Positions 9,704 through 18,029 of a stretch of DNA of 64,000 bases are shown here, piece after piece. The stretch is from NCBI RefSeq assembly GCF_010731615.1, contig NZ_AP022618.1, forward strand, positions 1,054,001 through 1,118,000, written 5' to 3'. Under the pieces are notes generated by a model, which saw nothing but the letters and a program-made list of their open reading frames with translations, did no database searches and was not told the DNA's origin. The first letter of the stretch is position 1. The number at the start of each line of letters is the position of its first letter. A program made the translations under genes and the position numbers. The DNA is from Mycolicibacterium insubricum. GTDB taxonomy: Bacteria; Actinomycetota; Actinomycetes; Mycobacteriales; Mycobacteriaceae.

Positions 9704-11293
9704 TCACCCGTTGAGCGAGGCCTCCAGCAGATCGAGGTCGTGCATCAGCGTGCGCAGCACCTCGTCGTCGATGCGGTTGGCATCGCGCTCGGCGATGAAC
9801 GACTCCCGTTCGGCGGCAATCATTTCCAGCCGTAGCCGCCGGTAGGCCGCCGCGGGCGCGGGTCCCTGTCCCTCGTCGCTCTCCATCGGTTGCTTCCAGG
9901 CATCCGAGCGACGGCGGTTGTTCCACTCCCGCAGCAGCCGGGCGGCGGCCTCGTACGCCGCCATCGGCTTGCCCTCCTCGCGGGCGTCGGCCAGCAACTC
10001 GTTGAGCCGACGGTCGGCGCTTTCGGCGGCCCGGGTGCGCGCGGCGACGATCGCCAGCGCGTCCGCCCGGGCGTCGTCGCCGCGCACCCCGAGCGTGCGC
10101 ACCAGCCACGGCAGCGTCAGCCCGTGCAACAACAGCGTGCCGATCACCACGACGAAGGTCAGGAACACGATGTAGGGCCGGCCGGGGAACTCGTCGCCGG
10201 ACAGCGTCGTCATCGGCACCGCGAACGCCGCCGCCAGCGACACCACCCCGCGCATCCCCGCCCAGGCGACCACGAACAGGGCGCTCGGCGGCGGGCGGTT
10301 GCCGCCGGGAACCAGCCACGACGGCGTCAGATACGCGAAGGCGAACACCCACAGGATGCGTACGACGAGCACCGCGGCGAACACCGCGACCGCCGAACCG
10401 AGCAGCACGGTCGCCGGGATCCCGGTCAGGTCCCGGACCACAGCCGGCAGCTGCAGCCCGATCAGCAGGAACGCGACGGACTCCAGGATCAGCTGTACGG
10501 AGCGCCAGACGGCCTGGTCCTGCAACCGGGTGGCGTAGCCGGCGTCGGTGGCCCGCTGGCCCAGCATCAGCGACGCGGTCACCACCGCCAGCACACCGGA
10601 TGCCTGCACCTGCTCACCGATCAGATAGCAGACGAACGGCGCGACCAAGCCGATCGCACTCTCGGCCACCGGGTCGTTGAGCCGGGCCCGGACGAACAGG
10701 ATCAGCTTGCCCATGACCACGCCGACCAGCACCCCGCCCGCCACCGCCCAGACGAACACGCCGACCGCATGCCCCCAGCTCTCGGCCATCCCGATCGCGG
10801 CAGCCAGCGCCAGCTTGTAGGCGGTCAGCGACGTCGCGTCGTTGAGCAGGCTCTCGCCGCCGAGCAGACTCATCAACCGGCGCGGCAACCCGAGCCGGCG
10901 GCCGATGGCGGTCGCCGACACCGCATCCGGGGGAGCCACGATCGCGCCCAGCACCAGCGCCGCGGCCAGCGGAAGCGCCGGCACGGTCTGGTAGGCGACA
11001 AACCCGACCACCGCAGTGGTGGCCAGCGGCAGCCCCACCGCCAGCAGGCCGACGGTGGCTGCGTTCTTGCGCAGATCCATGTACGAGCTCTCCAGCCCGG
11101 CGGTCCACAGCAGCGGCGGCAGGATCACGTACAGCACGAACTCGGGATCGAGAACCAGCGTGGGCAGGCCGGGGATGAGCGTCATGGCCAGCCCGGCGAC
11201 CACGAGCATCAGCGGCGAGGACAACCCGAATCGCCGGGCGATCGCGGCCAGCAGGACCGCGGCGACCACTGCCGCCAGCACCTCTGCGGGCAA
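9704..11293 (-). CDS. Na+/H+ antiporter (CPA1/NhaP family)
   Basis: A 529-residue membrane protein with about twelve helices over the first 400 residues and a helical cytoplasmic tail of about 120 residues rich in Arg, Glu and Ala. The CPA1 hallmarks are visible: PPLLWTAG early, the GAIVAPPDAVSATAIGRR unwound-helix segment with its ND partner GGESLLNDATSL, and WAGMRGVVSLAAAFAVP. The pair of Asp residues in these segments are the expected ion-binding sites. The start is TTG at 11293, with GGAGG 7 bp upstream; reading further upstream would run antisense through purT and is not supported. It is divergent from purT. Confidence 0.88.
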   Translation of the reverse strand: MPAEVLAAVVAAVLLAAIARRFGLSSPLMLVVAGLAMTLIPGLPTLVLDPEFVLYVILPPLLWTAGLESSYMDLRKNAATVGLLAVGLPLATTAVVGFVAYQTVPALPLAAALVLGAIVAPPDAVSATAIGRRLGLPRRLMSLLGGESLLNDATSLTAYKLALAAAIGMAESWGHAVGVFVWAVAGGVLVGVVMGKLILFVRARLNDPVAESAIGLVAPFVCYLIGEQVQASGVLAVVTASLMLGQRATDAGYATRLQDQAVWRSVQLILESVAFLLIGLQLPAVVRDLTGIPATVLLGSAVAVFAAVLVVRILWVFAFAYLTPSWLVPGGNRPPPSALFVVAWAGMRGVVSLAAAFAVPMTTLSGDEFPGRPYIVFLTFVVVIGTLLLHGLTLPWLVRTLGVRGDDARADALAIVAARTRAAESADRRLNELLADAREEGKPMAAYEAAARLLREWNNRRRSDAWKQPMESDEGQGPAPAAAYRRLRLEMIAAERESFIAERDANRIDDEVLRTLMHDLDLLEASLNG

Positions 11294-11425
11294 AATGTTG
11301 CCTCCGTTCAGGATTCCTGCACCTATCCTGGGACGGGTGTGCTCCCGCCCCGCCCCGACTTTGCGCGCCCGGGTTCCGCGCGCCCGGACTCCCGCGGTCG
11401 GGACGGCACGGTGAATTCTGTCAGC

Positions 11426-12637
11426 ATGCCCGATCACCGGCCGCGCGTCGCACTGTTGGGATCCGGTGAACTTGGCGCCGAGCAGGTCGCCGCGTTCACC
11501 CGGCTGGGGGTCGAGGTCGTCGCGGTGGACAGCCGCCCCGGCGGTGCGGCCGCCCGCATCGCCGACGCCGCCGAGGTGGTAACGCTGACCGATCCGGAGG
11601 CGCTGACGGCGTTGCTGCGCCGCGTCGCGCCGGGCTATGTCGTCAGCGCCACCGACGCGGTGGCCGCCGGTGCGCTGGCAGCGTTCGAGGACGACGGCGC
11701 GACCGTGGCGCCCAGTGCCCGCAACGTTCGGCTGGCCCTGGACCGCGAGGGGCTGCGCCGGTTGGCCGCCGACGAGCTCGGACTGCCCACCGTGCCGTTC
11801 TGGTTCGCCGCGTCGGCGACCGAACTGGCGGCGATCGCCGAGCACGCCGGCTTCCCGATGGTGGTCAAGCCGCTGGTCGCGCTGCCGGGTGAGGGCCAGT
11901 CGGTGCTGCTGCGGCCCGCCGACGTCGAACCGGCCTGGCAGCGTGCGGTGTCGGTGGCCGGCCGGATCACCCACCAGCGGGTGCTGGCCGAGGCCGTCGT
12001 CGAGATCGACTACGAGCTGACCCTGCTGACCGTGCGTGGCGCCGACGCGACCATGTCGTTCTGCGAACCGATCGGGCACCGCCAGCTCGACGGCTTCGCC
12101 GGCTCGGCCGTCACCGAGTCCTGGCAGCCCCAGCCGATGAGTCAGGTGGCGCTGGAATCGGCCCGCTCGATCGCGGCCCGGATCGTCAACGCGTTGGGCG
12201 GCCGCGGCCTGTTCGGGGTGGAACTGCTGGTCAGCGGCGACGAGGTGTATTTCTCCGACGTCACCGGCTGGCCGACCGAGGCGGGTCTGCTGACCCTGGT
12301 GTCGCAGCGGCTCAACGTGTTCGACCTGCACGCCCGCGCGGTGCTGGGGCTGCCGCTGGACACCATCATGGTCAGCCCGTCGGCCGCCGAACTCACCTAC
12401 GGTGGCGCCGACGCCGCGCGCCCGGGCATCGACGCGCTGGCCATGGCCCTGCAGGTGCCCGAGACCGATGTGCGAGTGTTCACCGGGTCCGGCCGCGCTG
12501 CGCAGCGGCGCCTCGAGCTGACACTGGCGACCGCCCCGGAGGTCGCCGAGGCCCGGGACCGGGTACGACGGGCGTCGTCCGCGCTGCGGGCGAACGCCGG
12601 AGGCAGGAGTGGGAAACCGGATGAGCGAGAGCGCTGA
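11426..12637 (+). CDS. purT: Formate-dependent phosphoribosylglycinamide formyltransferase
   Basis: A 403-residue ATP-grasp enzyme that formylates glycinamide ribonucleotide with free formate and ATP, replacing the folate-dependent PurN step in purine synthesis. Domain order is normal: a Rossmann-like N-domain (VALLGSGELGAEQVAAFTRLG and VVAVD), then the ATP-grasp with FPMVVKPLVALPGEGQSV, the ITHQRVLAEAVVEIDYELTLL sheet and the metal-binding RGLFGVELLVSGDEVYFSDV segment. Usual length is about 390-420. The ATG at 11426 is chosen; an in-frame GTG at 11411 is possible, and neither has a strong ribosome site. The gene is divergent from the antiporter and its 3' end overlaps the next gene by 17 bp. 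Confidence 0.93.
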   Translation: MPDHRPRVALLGSGELGAEQVAAFTRLGVEVVAVDSRPGGAAARIADAAEVVTLTDPEALTALLRRVAPGYVVSATDAVAAGALAAFEDDGATVAPSARNVRLALDREGLRRLAADELGLPTVPFWFAASATELAAIAEHAGFPMVVKPLVALPGEGQSVLLRPADVEPAWQRAVSVAGRITHQRVLAEAVVEIDYELTLLTVRGADATMSFCEPIGHRQLDGFAGSAVTESWQPQPMSQVALESARSIAARIVNALGGRGLFGVELLVSGDEVYFSDVTGWPTEAGLLTLVSQRLNVFDLHARAVLGLPLDTIMVSPSAAELTYGGADAARPGIDALAMALQVPETDVRVFTGSGRAAQRRLELTLATAPEVAEARDRVRRASSALRANAGGRSGKPDERER

Positions 12638-13085
12638 CCGCGACGGCACTGACCGCGACGACGACGAACGCACCGGCGGCAGCCCGCTGCCCTTCATGGT
12701 CGCTCTCGGCGTGGTGGTGCTGGTGCTGATCGGGATCGGCCTCAACGCGCTGCTGAACTCCGACGAGCAGACCGATCAGGACCAGGTGATCCGCGCCGCG
12801 ATCGGCCAGAACGACGCCCTGCAGCGGGTCGACTACAACGCGTACGCCGGGTTCACCTGCCCGTCGCTGGTCGGGACCGCCGATCAGCTCGCCGCGCGGC
12901 AGAAGGCGTCGGTGGCCGCCCACGGCGACCGGTACGTCGACGGGGTGAACAACATCGTCGTCGACGGTGACCGGGCGACGGCGACCGTCGTCTACTTCTT
13001 CGGCGACGACCGGTCGAAGAAGGTCGACACCGCAACCACCTTCGAGCGGCACGATGGCCACTGGCAGGTGTGCACCGCATCGTGA
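12621..13085 (+). CDS. Membrane-anchored protein with small extracytoplasmic NTF2-like domain
   Basis: A 154-residue protein: about 25 charged cytoplasmic residues, one helix (about residues 29-49, PFMVALGVVVLVLIGIGLNAL), then an extracytoplasmic domain of about 100 residues. That domain starts with a helix VIRAAIGQNDALQRVDYNAY and ends in strands with TATVVYFFGDD and a final WQVC, the pattern of NTF2/DUF4878-type domains seen in mycobacterial Rv0361-family membrane proteins. Two Cys residues (CPS and the C-terminal VC) could form a disulfide. It overlaps purT by 17 bp; a GTG at 12609 is an alternative start. Function is unknown. Confidence 0.75.
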   Translation: MSESADRDGTDRDDDERTGGSPLPFMVALGVVVLVLIGIGLNALLNSDEQTDQDQVIRAAIGQNDALQRVDYNAYAGFTCPSLVGTADQLAARQKASVAAHGDRYVDGVNNIVVDGDRATATVVYFFGDDRSKKVDTATTFERHDGHWQVCTAS

Positions 13086-13103
13086 CCGCGGGTCATCCGG
13101 GCA

Positions 13104-13109
13104 TAAACT
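13104..13109 (+). promoter_or_regulatory. -10 box for leaderless rhodanese transcript
   Basis: TAAACT lies 6 bp before the GTG at 13116, placing transcription initiation at the start codon. Confidence 0.6.
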
Positions 13110-13115
13110 GACCGG

Positions 13116-13529
13116 GTGAACTACGCCGGAGACATCACCCCCGAACAGTCCTGGACCCTGCTGTCCGAGCACCCCGACGCCGTGCTGGTGGACGTCCGCA
13201 CCCCCGCCGAATGGGCGTTCGTCGGCGCGCCGGACCTGACGGATCTGGGCCGCGAGGTCGTCTTCGTGCCGTGGAACCGCACCGATGGCACGCACAATGA
13301 GGACTTTGTGGCCGATCTGATCGCCGCCGGTGTGACACCGGGTGATCGGCCGGTGGTGTTCCTGTGCCGCTCGGGCAACCGGTCCATCCCGGCGGCCGAG
13401 GTGGCCACCGCGGCCGGCATCGCCCCGTCGTACAACATGCTCGACGGGTTCGAGGGGCAGCTCGACGAGCAGCGGCACCGCGGCCGCGGCGGCTGGAAGT
13501 CCGTCGGGCTGCCGTGGGTGCAGTCGTGA
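13116..13529 (+). CDS. Rhodanese-domain sulfurtransferase (Rv0390-like)
   Basis: A single-domain rhodanese of 137 residues. The active-site loop is CRSGNRS (C84 to S90), the form that binds and transfers sulfane sulfur; the N-terminal VLVDVRTPAEW motif is the usual CH2A segment. It overlaps metZ by GTGA and lies directly upstream, so a role in handling sulfane sulfur or sulfide for homocysteine formation is a reasonable inference. The GTG start is supported by a TAAACT box 6 bp upstream. There is no signal peptide, so it is cytosolic. Confidence 0.92.
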   Translation: MNYAGDITPEQSWTLLSEHPDAVLVDVRTPAEWAFVGAPDLTDLGREVVFVPWNRTDGTHNEDFVADLIAAGVTPGDRPVVFLCRSGNRSIPAAEVATAAGIAPSYNMLDGFEGQLDEQRHRGRGGWKSVGLPWVQS

Positions 13530-14776
13530 GCTCTGGTTCCGATCAGGCTGATTCCGTCGCGTCCGTCCCGTCGGTTCGCATTCCCAAGTCGCTGCCCGAG
13601 GGCGTCAGTCAGGCCACCATCGGGGTGCGCGGCGGGCTGATGCGCTCGGGGTTCGAGGAGACCTCCGAGGCGCTTTTCCTGAACTCCGGTTACACCTACG
13701 CCACCGCCGCCGACGCGGAGAAGGCGTTCACCGGTGAGATCGACCGGTTCGTCTACTCCCGCTACGGCAACCCGACGGTCCAGATGTTCGAGGAACGACT
13801 GCGGCTGATGGAGGGTGCCGAGGCGGCGTTCGCGACGGCCAGCGGTATGGCCGCGGTGTTCACCTCGCTCGGGGCGCTGCTGGGTGCCGGGGACCGCCTG
13901 GTGGCCGCCCGCAGCCTGTTCGGCTCGTGTTTCGTGGTGTGCAACGAGATCCTGCCGCGCTGGGGTGTGGAGACGGTGTTCGTCGACGGCGAGGACCTCG
14001 ACCAGTGGGAGCAGGCACTGTCGGTGCCGACCCAGGCGGTGTTCTTCGAGACGCCGTCGAACCCGATGCAGTCGCTGGTGGACATCGCCGCGGTCGCCGA
14101 GCTGTCCCACGCCGCGGGCGCAAAGGTGGTGCTGGACAACGTCTTTGCCACCCCGCTGCTCCAGCAGGGCCTACCGCTGGGCGCAGACGTCGTGGTGTAT
14201 TCGGGCACCAAGCACATTGACGGCCAGGGCCGAGTGCTCGGCGGCGCGATCCTGGGGACTCGCGAGTACATCGACGGGCCGGTGCAGACGCTGATGCGCC
14301 ACACCGGGCCCGCGCTGAGTCCGTTCAACGCGTGGACGCTGCTCAAGGGCCTGGAGACCATGCCGCTGCGGGTCGACTACGCCAACGCCTCGGCGCTGCG
14401 CATCGCGGAGTTCCTGGAGGGCCACCCCGCGGTGAGCTGGGTGAAATACCCATTCCTGGCGTCGCACCCGCAGTACGAGCTGGCCCGACGGCAGATGTCC
14501 GGCGGCGGCACGGTCATCACCTTCGAACTCGTGGCGCCCGTTGACGGCGGCAAGGCGCGGGCGTTCGAGGTGCTCGACAAGCTGAAGCTGATCGACATCT
14601 CCAACAACCTGGGCGACTCCAAGACGCTGATCACCCACCCGGCGACCACCACGCACCGGGCGATGGGCCCCGAGGGCCGCGCCGCGATCGGCCTGGGCGA
14701 CGGCGTGGTGCGCATCTCGGTGGGCCTGGAGGGCACCGAGGATTTGATCACCGACCTGGGCCAAGCGCTGGGCTGA
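13526..14776 (+). CDS. metZ: O-succinylhomoserine sulfhydrylase
   Basis: A 416-residue PLP enzyme of the Cys/Met metabolism family that makes homocysteine from O-succinylhomoserine and sulfide in methionine synthesis. The Schiff-base lysine is K229 in the motif VVVYSGTKHIDGQGR; the YSRYGNPTV and FFETPSNPMQ cofactor- and substrate-binding segments and the C-terminal SLGD-like ISNNLGDSKTLITHPATTTH are present. It overlaps the rhodanese gene by GTGA. Its last seven codons are part of the first copy of a 67-bp tandem repeat that continues downstream, so the repeat grew from or into the end of this gene. Confidence 0.95.
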   Translation: MSSGSDQADSVASVPSVRIPKSLPEGVSQATIGVRGGLMRSGFEETSEALFLNSGYTYATAADAEKAFTGEIDRFVYSRYGNPTVQMFEERLRLMEGAEAAFATASGMAAVFTSLGALLGAGDRLVAARSLFGSCFVVCNEILPRWGVETVFVDGEDLDQWEQALSVPTQAVFFETPSNPMQSLVDIAAVAELSHAAGAKVVLDNVFATPLLQQGLPLGADVVVYSGTKHIDGQGRVLGGAILGTREYIDGPVQTLMRHTGPALSPFNAWTLLKGLETMPLRVDYANASALRIAEFLEGHPAVSWVKYPFLASHPQYELARRQMSGGGTVITFELVAPVDGGKARAFEVLDKLKLIDISNNLGDSKTLITHPATTTHRAMGPEGRAAIGLGDGVVRISVGLEGTEDLITDLGQALG

Positions 14777-15057
14777 GCCTGCGAGGCCCAGGGCGCAGGA
14801 GACAGGTCGTTTCAACCGGCGCCTGGGCCAAGCGCTGGGCTGAGCCTGCGAGGCCCAGGGCGCAGGAGACAGGTCGTTTCAACCGGCGCCTGGGCCAAGC
14901 GCTGGGCTGAGCCTGCGAGGCCCAGGGCGCAGGAGACAGGTCGTTTCAACCGGCGCCTGGGCCAAGCGCTGGGCTGAGCCTGCGAGGCCCAGGGCGCAGG
15001 AGACAGGTCGTTTCAACCGGCGCCTGGGCCAAGCGCTGGGCTGAGCCTGCGAGGCCC
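14755..15057 (+). repeat. 67-bp tandem repeat (VNTR), about 4.5 copies, starting in the metZ 3' end
   Basis: The 67-bp unit repeats exactly with starts at 14755, 14822, 14889 and 14956, followed by a partial copy from 15023 to 15057. The complete copies appear identical. Each unit contains the metZ stop region, and GCGCCTGGGCC and GGCCCAGGGCGC within each repeat can pair with one bulged base, giving a row of hairpins. Size, perfect tandem arrangement and intergenic position resemble the mycobacterial interspersed repetitive unit (MIRU) loci used for strain typing. Confidence 0.93.
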
Positions 15058-15240
15058 CCTTCCCCTCGACCGTGAGCCTTAGCCAACCGCCAGGTTGCGG
15101 GAGGTCCACGTTCGGCGGTGTGGCCACGTTCATCCGGAACAGAGGCTGGAATCCGGTGCTGGAAATACGGCGTGGGTTCTGAGTCAACGGGAGAGAGCGG
15201 CATGTCGACCGGGGACACGCACTCGGCCGGGTGGTTGGGC
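15058..15240. other. Intergenic tail after VNTR
   Basis: No gene is supported. It contains copy B of the 54-bp element at 15066-15119; the rest shows nothing recognisable. Confidence 0.5.
15066..15119 (-). repeat. 54-bp intergenic element, copy B
   Basis: Read on the minus strand from 15119, it starts ACCGCCGAACGTGG and aligns without gaps to 5554-5607 at about 38 of 54 positions. It lies just beyond the tandem repeat. Confidence 0.45.
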
Positions 15241-16083
15241 TCAGTCGATGCCCGTCGACCCCTCGGCACGCTGTTCGTAGCCGGCGCGGGTCGTGCGGTC
15301 GAAGTCGAGGAACACCCGGTCGTTGCCGAGCCGGTGGCTGAGCCAGCGGCGGGCGCCGGTGGGTAGCACCGAGGAGGCGGCGGCGAGGTAACGCATCATC
15401 CCGGGCACCGAGGTCGCCGTCGTGGGCCTGTCCAGGACCTTGACCACCGCCGCGGCGACGTCGGCCGGTTCGACGGTCTGCTGGGCGGCCGTGGTGTGTG
15501 TCCCCGCGATGAGTTCGGTGTTGGTGAAGGTCGGCATGATGGTGCTGACGTGCACGCCCTGGGGCGCGAACTCGTCGGACAGCGCGGCGCTGAGGCCGAC
15601 GACGGCGAACTTGGTGCCGGCGTAGACGGCCTGCCCGGGTACCGGGATGAGGCCGGCGACCGACGCGATGTTGACGACGTGCCCCGAGCGCCGCGCCGCC
15701 ATCTCCGGCAGCACCAGCCGGCAGCCGGTCAGCACGCCGTACAGATTCACCTCGACCGCGGTGCGAATGGCCTGGTCGGACTGTTCCAGGAACGGGCCGA
15801 CCGGCATAACCCCCGCGTTGTTGATCAGCACGTCGATGCGGCCGCCGTCGCCTCGGGCTGCATCGAGGAACGCGGCGAACGACTCCGGCGCGGTGACGTC
15901 GACGGGATGTCCGGTGACCGTGCCGCGGGCGGACAGCTGCGCGACGGCGGCGTCCAGGGCCGGGCGGTCGCGGTCACCGATGACGACGCGTGCCCCGCGG
16001 TCCAGCAGCGCCTCGGCGGTGGCGTAGCCGATGCCGCGGGCGGCTCCGGTGATGACGACGGTGCGGCCCGCGATGTTGTTCAT
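15241..16083 (-). CDS. Short-chain dehydrogenase/reductase
   Basis: A classical SDR of 280 residues. The cofactor motif TGAARGIG spans residues 12-19, NNAG is at 88-91, and the catalytic residues are S141, Y154 and K158 (YAGTK). D37 after the second strand (VVIGDRD) favours NAD(H). The C-terminal 40 residues are basic and amphipathic, as in mycobacterial SDRs that act on lipids or steroids, but the substrate is not known. The ATG start is supported by a leaderless promoter whose -35 lies inside a perfect inverted repeat at 16106-16121, so repression by a TetR-type regulator is likely; no regulator gene is adjacent. Confidence 0.9.
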   Translation of the reverse strand: MNNIAGRTVVITGAARGIGYATAEALLDRGARVVIGDRDRPALDAAVAQLSARGTVTGHPVDVTAPESFAAFLDAARGDGGRIDVLINNAGVMPVGPFLEQSDQAIRTAVEVNLYGVLTGCRLVLPEMAARRSGHVVNIASVAGLIPVPGQAVYAGTKFAVVGLSAALSDEFAPQGVHVSTIMPTFTNTELIAGTHTTAAQQTVEPADVAAAVVKVLDRPTTATSVPGMMRYLAAASSVLPTGARRWLSHRLGNDRVFLDFDRTTRAGYEQRAEGSTGID

Positions 16084-16089
16084 GGCGTG

Positions 16090-16120
16090 ACCCTACCCGC
16101 TGATAATTGACACCTGTCAA
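16090..16120 (-). promoter_or_regulatory. Leaderless promoter of the SDR gene
   Basis: On the minus strand TTGACA (16120-16115) and TAGGGT (16095-16090) are 19 bp apart, and TAGGGT ends 6 bp before the ATG at 16083. The transcript should begin at the start codon. Confidence 0.7.
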
Positions 16121-16121
16121 T
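16106..16121. promoter_or_regulatory. Perfect inverted repeat, likely repressor operator
   Basis: ATTGACACCTGTCAAT is a 16-bp sequence with perfect 7-bp arms around CC. It covers the -35 box of the SDR promoter, the place where TetR-family operators block RNA polymerase. Confidence 0.7.
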
Positions 16122-16124
16122 AGT

Positions 16125-16868
16125 TCAGCAGTGGGCCTGGGCGGCCAGCTCGCGGATCGGTGCGTGCCACACCTCGCCGTGGCCGGGCACCAGGATCTCG
16201 GCGTCGACGTCGGCCAGCGCCGTCAGGCTGGCGCGACACCGCGCCTCGTCGTGGTTGAACACCGACGGCAGCAGCTGCGGCCCGACCCGGCCGCTGACCG
16301 GATGGCCGGTGACCAGCGCATCGCCACTGACCAGCACCGAACCCACCAGGTACGAGCAGTGCCCGCCGGTGTGGCCGGGGGTCGGCACCGCCCGCGGCGC
16401 GCCCGGCAACGCGGCGGCCAACTCCGGGGTCAGTGCGGCGGCGGTCGGTATGCCGGCCGGGGTCAGCGCGCCGAGCCGGGCGATCTCCAGCGACCAGCGC
16501 AGCCACCGGGGCCGCCAGGCCTGCCGGGCTATCTGGGTGGGGGACGCCTGTTCCAGATAGTCGCGGCGGGCGTGGCCCACCTCGTCGGCGTGGCAGTACA
16601 CCGGCACGTGGTGTTCGCCTGCCAGCCAGATCGCGGTGCCGAAATGGTCCACGTGGGCGTGGGTCAGCAGCACCGCGGCGACGTCGGCGGGCCGGTAGCC
16701 GAGCTCGGCCAGCGACGCCAGCACGGCGGAGCGGTCACCGGGAAATCCGGCGTCGATCAGCAGCACCGCGTTGTCGCCGGTCACCAGCGTCCAGTTCACG
16801 TGCGGGGTGTGCGCGGCGTAGACCGTGTCGGTGACCCGGACGAGGCTGTTGCCGGCCACTGTTGCCAT
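16125..16868 (-). CDS. Metallo-beta-lactamase-fold hydrolase (Rv0406c-like)
   Basis: A 247-residue MBL-fold protein. The metal-binding HAHVDH motif gives H70, H72, D74 and H75; further ligands are the His of PTPGHTGGH (about residue 162) and the Asp of LVSGDALVTGH, and the C-terminal VPGHGE completes the site. Members include glyoxalase II-like and lactonase-like hydrolases, so the substrate is open. The ATG at 16868 is supported by TAGGCT 7 bp upstream (16876-16881). It is divergent from fgd1, as in M. tuberculosis. Only 41 bp separate its 3' end from the SDR start, which runs in the same direction. Confidence 0.87.
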   Translation of the reverse strand: MATVAGNSLVRVTDTVYAAHTPHVNWTLVTGDNAVLLIDAGFPGDRSAVLASLAELGYRPADVAAVLLTHAHVDHFGTAIWLAGEHHVPVYCHADEVGHARRDYLEQASPTQIARQAWRPRWLRWSLEIARLGALTPAGIPTAAALTPELAAALPGAPRAVPTPGHTGGHCSYLVGSVLVSGDALVTGHPVSGRVGPQLLPSVFNHDEARCRASLTALADVDAEILVPGHGEVWHAPIRELAAQAHC

Positions 16869-16875
16869 GGCGTCG

Positions 16876-16881
16876 AGCCTA
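16876..16881 (-). promoter_or_regulatory. -10 box for leaderless MBL-hydrolase transcript
   Basis: TAGGCT on the minus strand ends 7 bp before the ATG at 16868. Confidence 0.55.
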
Positions 16882-16965
16882 GAGCGTCGCGGGCCCGCGG
16901 GCCGATGGACGACGGGACCCAGGGCGCCCTGATGCGTGGCCGCCGGTTGGAGTAGAAACAAGGAC

Positions 16966-17976
16966 GTGGCTGAACTCAAACTCGGATACAAGGCATCGGC
17001 GGAGCAGTTCGCGCCTCGGGAACTCGTGGAGCTGGCGGTGCTGGCCGAGGCGCACGGCATGGACAGCGCGTCGGTCAGCGACCACTTCCAGCCGTGGCGA
17101 CACGAGGGCGGCCACGCTCCGTTCTCGCTGGCCTGGATGACCGCGGTCGGGGAACGGACCTCGCGCATCCAGCTGGGCACCTCGGTGCTGACCCCGACGT
17201 TCCGCTACAACCCGGCGGTGATCGCGCAGGCTTTCGCGACCATGGCCTGCCTGTACCCGGATCGGGTGTTCCTGGGTGTGGGCACCGGCGAGGCACTCAA
17301 CGAGATCGCCACCGGCTTCACCGGCGAATGGCCCGATTTCAAGGAGCGGTTTGCCCGGCTGCGCGAGTCGGTGCGGCTGATGCGGGAACTGTGGCGCGGG
17401 GGCCGCGTCGATTTCGACGGCGACTACTACCACCTCAAGGGCGCCTCCATTTACGACGTGCCCGCGGACGGGGTGCCGGTCTACATCGCGGCCGGCGGAC
17501 CCGTCGTCGCCAAGTACGCCGGGCGGGCCGGTGACGGCTTCATCTGCACCTCCGGCAAGGGCGCGGAGCTCTACGCCGAGAAGCTGATGCCCGCCGTTGC
17601 CGAGGGTGCCGCAGCCGCCGGCCGCAGTGTCGAGGACATCGACAAGATGATTGAGATCAAAATCTCCTATGACCCGAATCCTGAACTGGCACTGGAGAAC
17701 ACCCGATTCTGGGCGCCGCTGTCGCTGACCGCCGAGCAAAAGCACGACATCGACGACCCAATCGAGATGGAGCGCGCGGCCGACGCCCTGCCCATTGAGC
17801 AGGTCGCCAAGCGCTGGATCGTGGCCTCGGATCCCGACGAGGCCGTCGAGAAGGTCGGCCAGTACGTCTCCTGGGGTCTCAACCACCTGGTGTTCCACGC
17901 CCCGGGGCACGACCAGCGCAGGTTCCTGAACCTCTTCGAGACGGATCTGGCGCCACGCCTGCGCAAGTTGGCGTGA
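16966..17976 (+). CDS. fgd1: F420-dependent glucose-6-phosphate dehydrogenase
   Basis: A 336-residue luciferase-like TIM-barrel enzyme that oxidises glucose 6-phosphate to 6-phosphogluconolactone and reduces cofactor F420, supplying F420H2 for nitroreductive drug activation and stress protection. The catalytic residues known from M. tuberculosis FGD1 are present at the same numbers: H40 and W44 in SDHFQPWRH, and E109 in [10 protein letters not shown]. The phosphate-binding region with [11 protein letters not shown] and the C-terminal [17 protein letters not shown] match closely. The GTG at 16966 gives exactly the usual length; an AAGGAC sits just upstream. It is followed 53 bp later by pta. 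Confidence 0.97.
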   Translation: MAELKLGYKASAEQFAPRELVELAVLAEAHGMDSASVSDHFQPWRHEGGHAPFSLAWMTAVGERTSRIQLGTSVLTPTFRYNPAVIAQAFATMACLYPDRVFLGVGTGEALNEIATGFTGEWPDFKERFARLRESVRLMRELWRGGRVDFDGDYYHLKGASIYDVPADGVPVYIAAGGPVVAKYAGRAGDGFICTSGKGAELYAEKLMPAVAEGAAAAGRSVEDIDKMIEIKISYDPNPELALENTRFWAPLSLTAEQKHDIDDPIEMERAADALPIEQVAKRWIVASDPDEAVEKVGQYVSWGLNHLVFHAPGHDQRRFLNLFETDLAPRLRKLA

Positions 17977-18029
17977 CCGAGGTCTGCCTGAATCCCCGTC
18001 CGGTCGGCCCGGCTGACACACTGTAGGTC

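Noticed and set aside
9890-11425. Plus-strand extension of the purT frame through the antiporter
   Set aside because: Shadow composition rich in His, Gln and Arg, antisense to conserved transport helices.
11294-12745. Minus-strand extension of the antiporter frame through purT
   Set aside because: It is antisense to a clear purT and has Gly/Arg/His-rich shadow composition; the TTG at 11293 with GGAGG ends the real gene.
14755-15057. CRISPR array
   Set aside because: Units are contiguous and identical with no unique spacers and no cas genes nearby.
15202-15366. Plus-strand frame starting MSTGDTHSAGWLG
   Set aside because: It runs antisense into the SDR 3' end and turns into shadow composition; no ribosome site.
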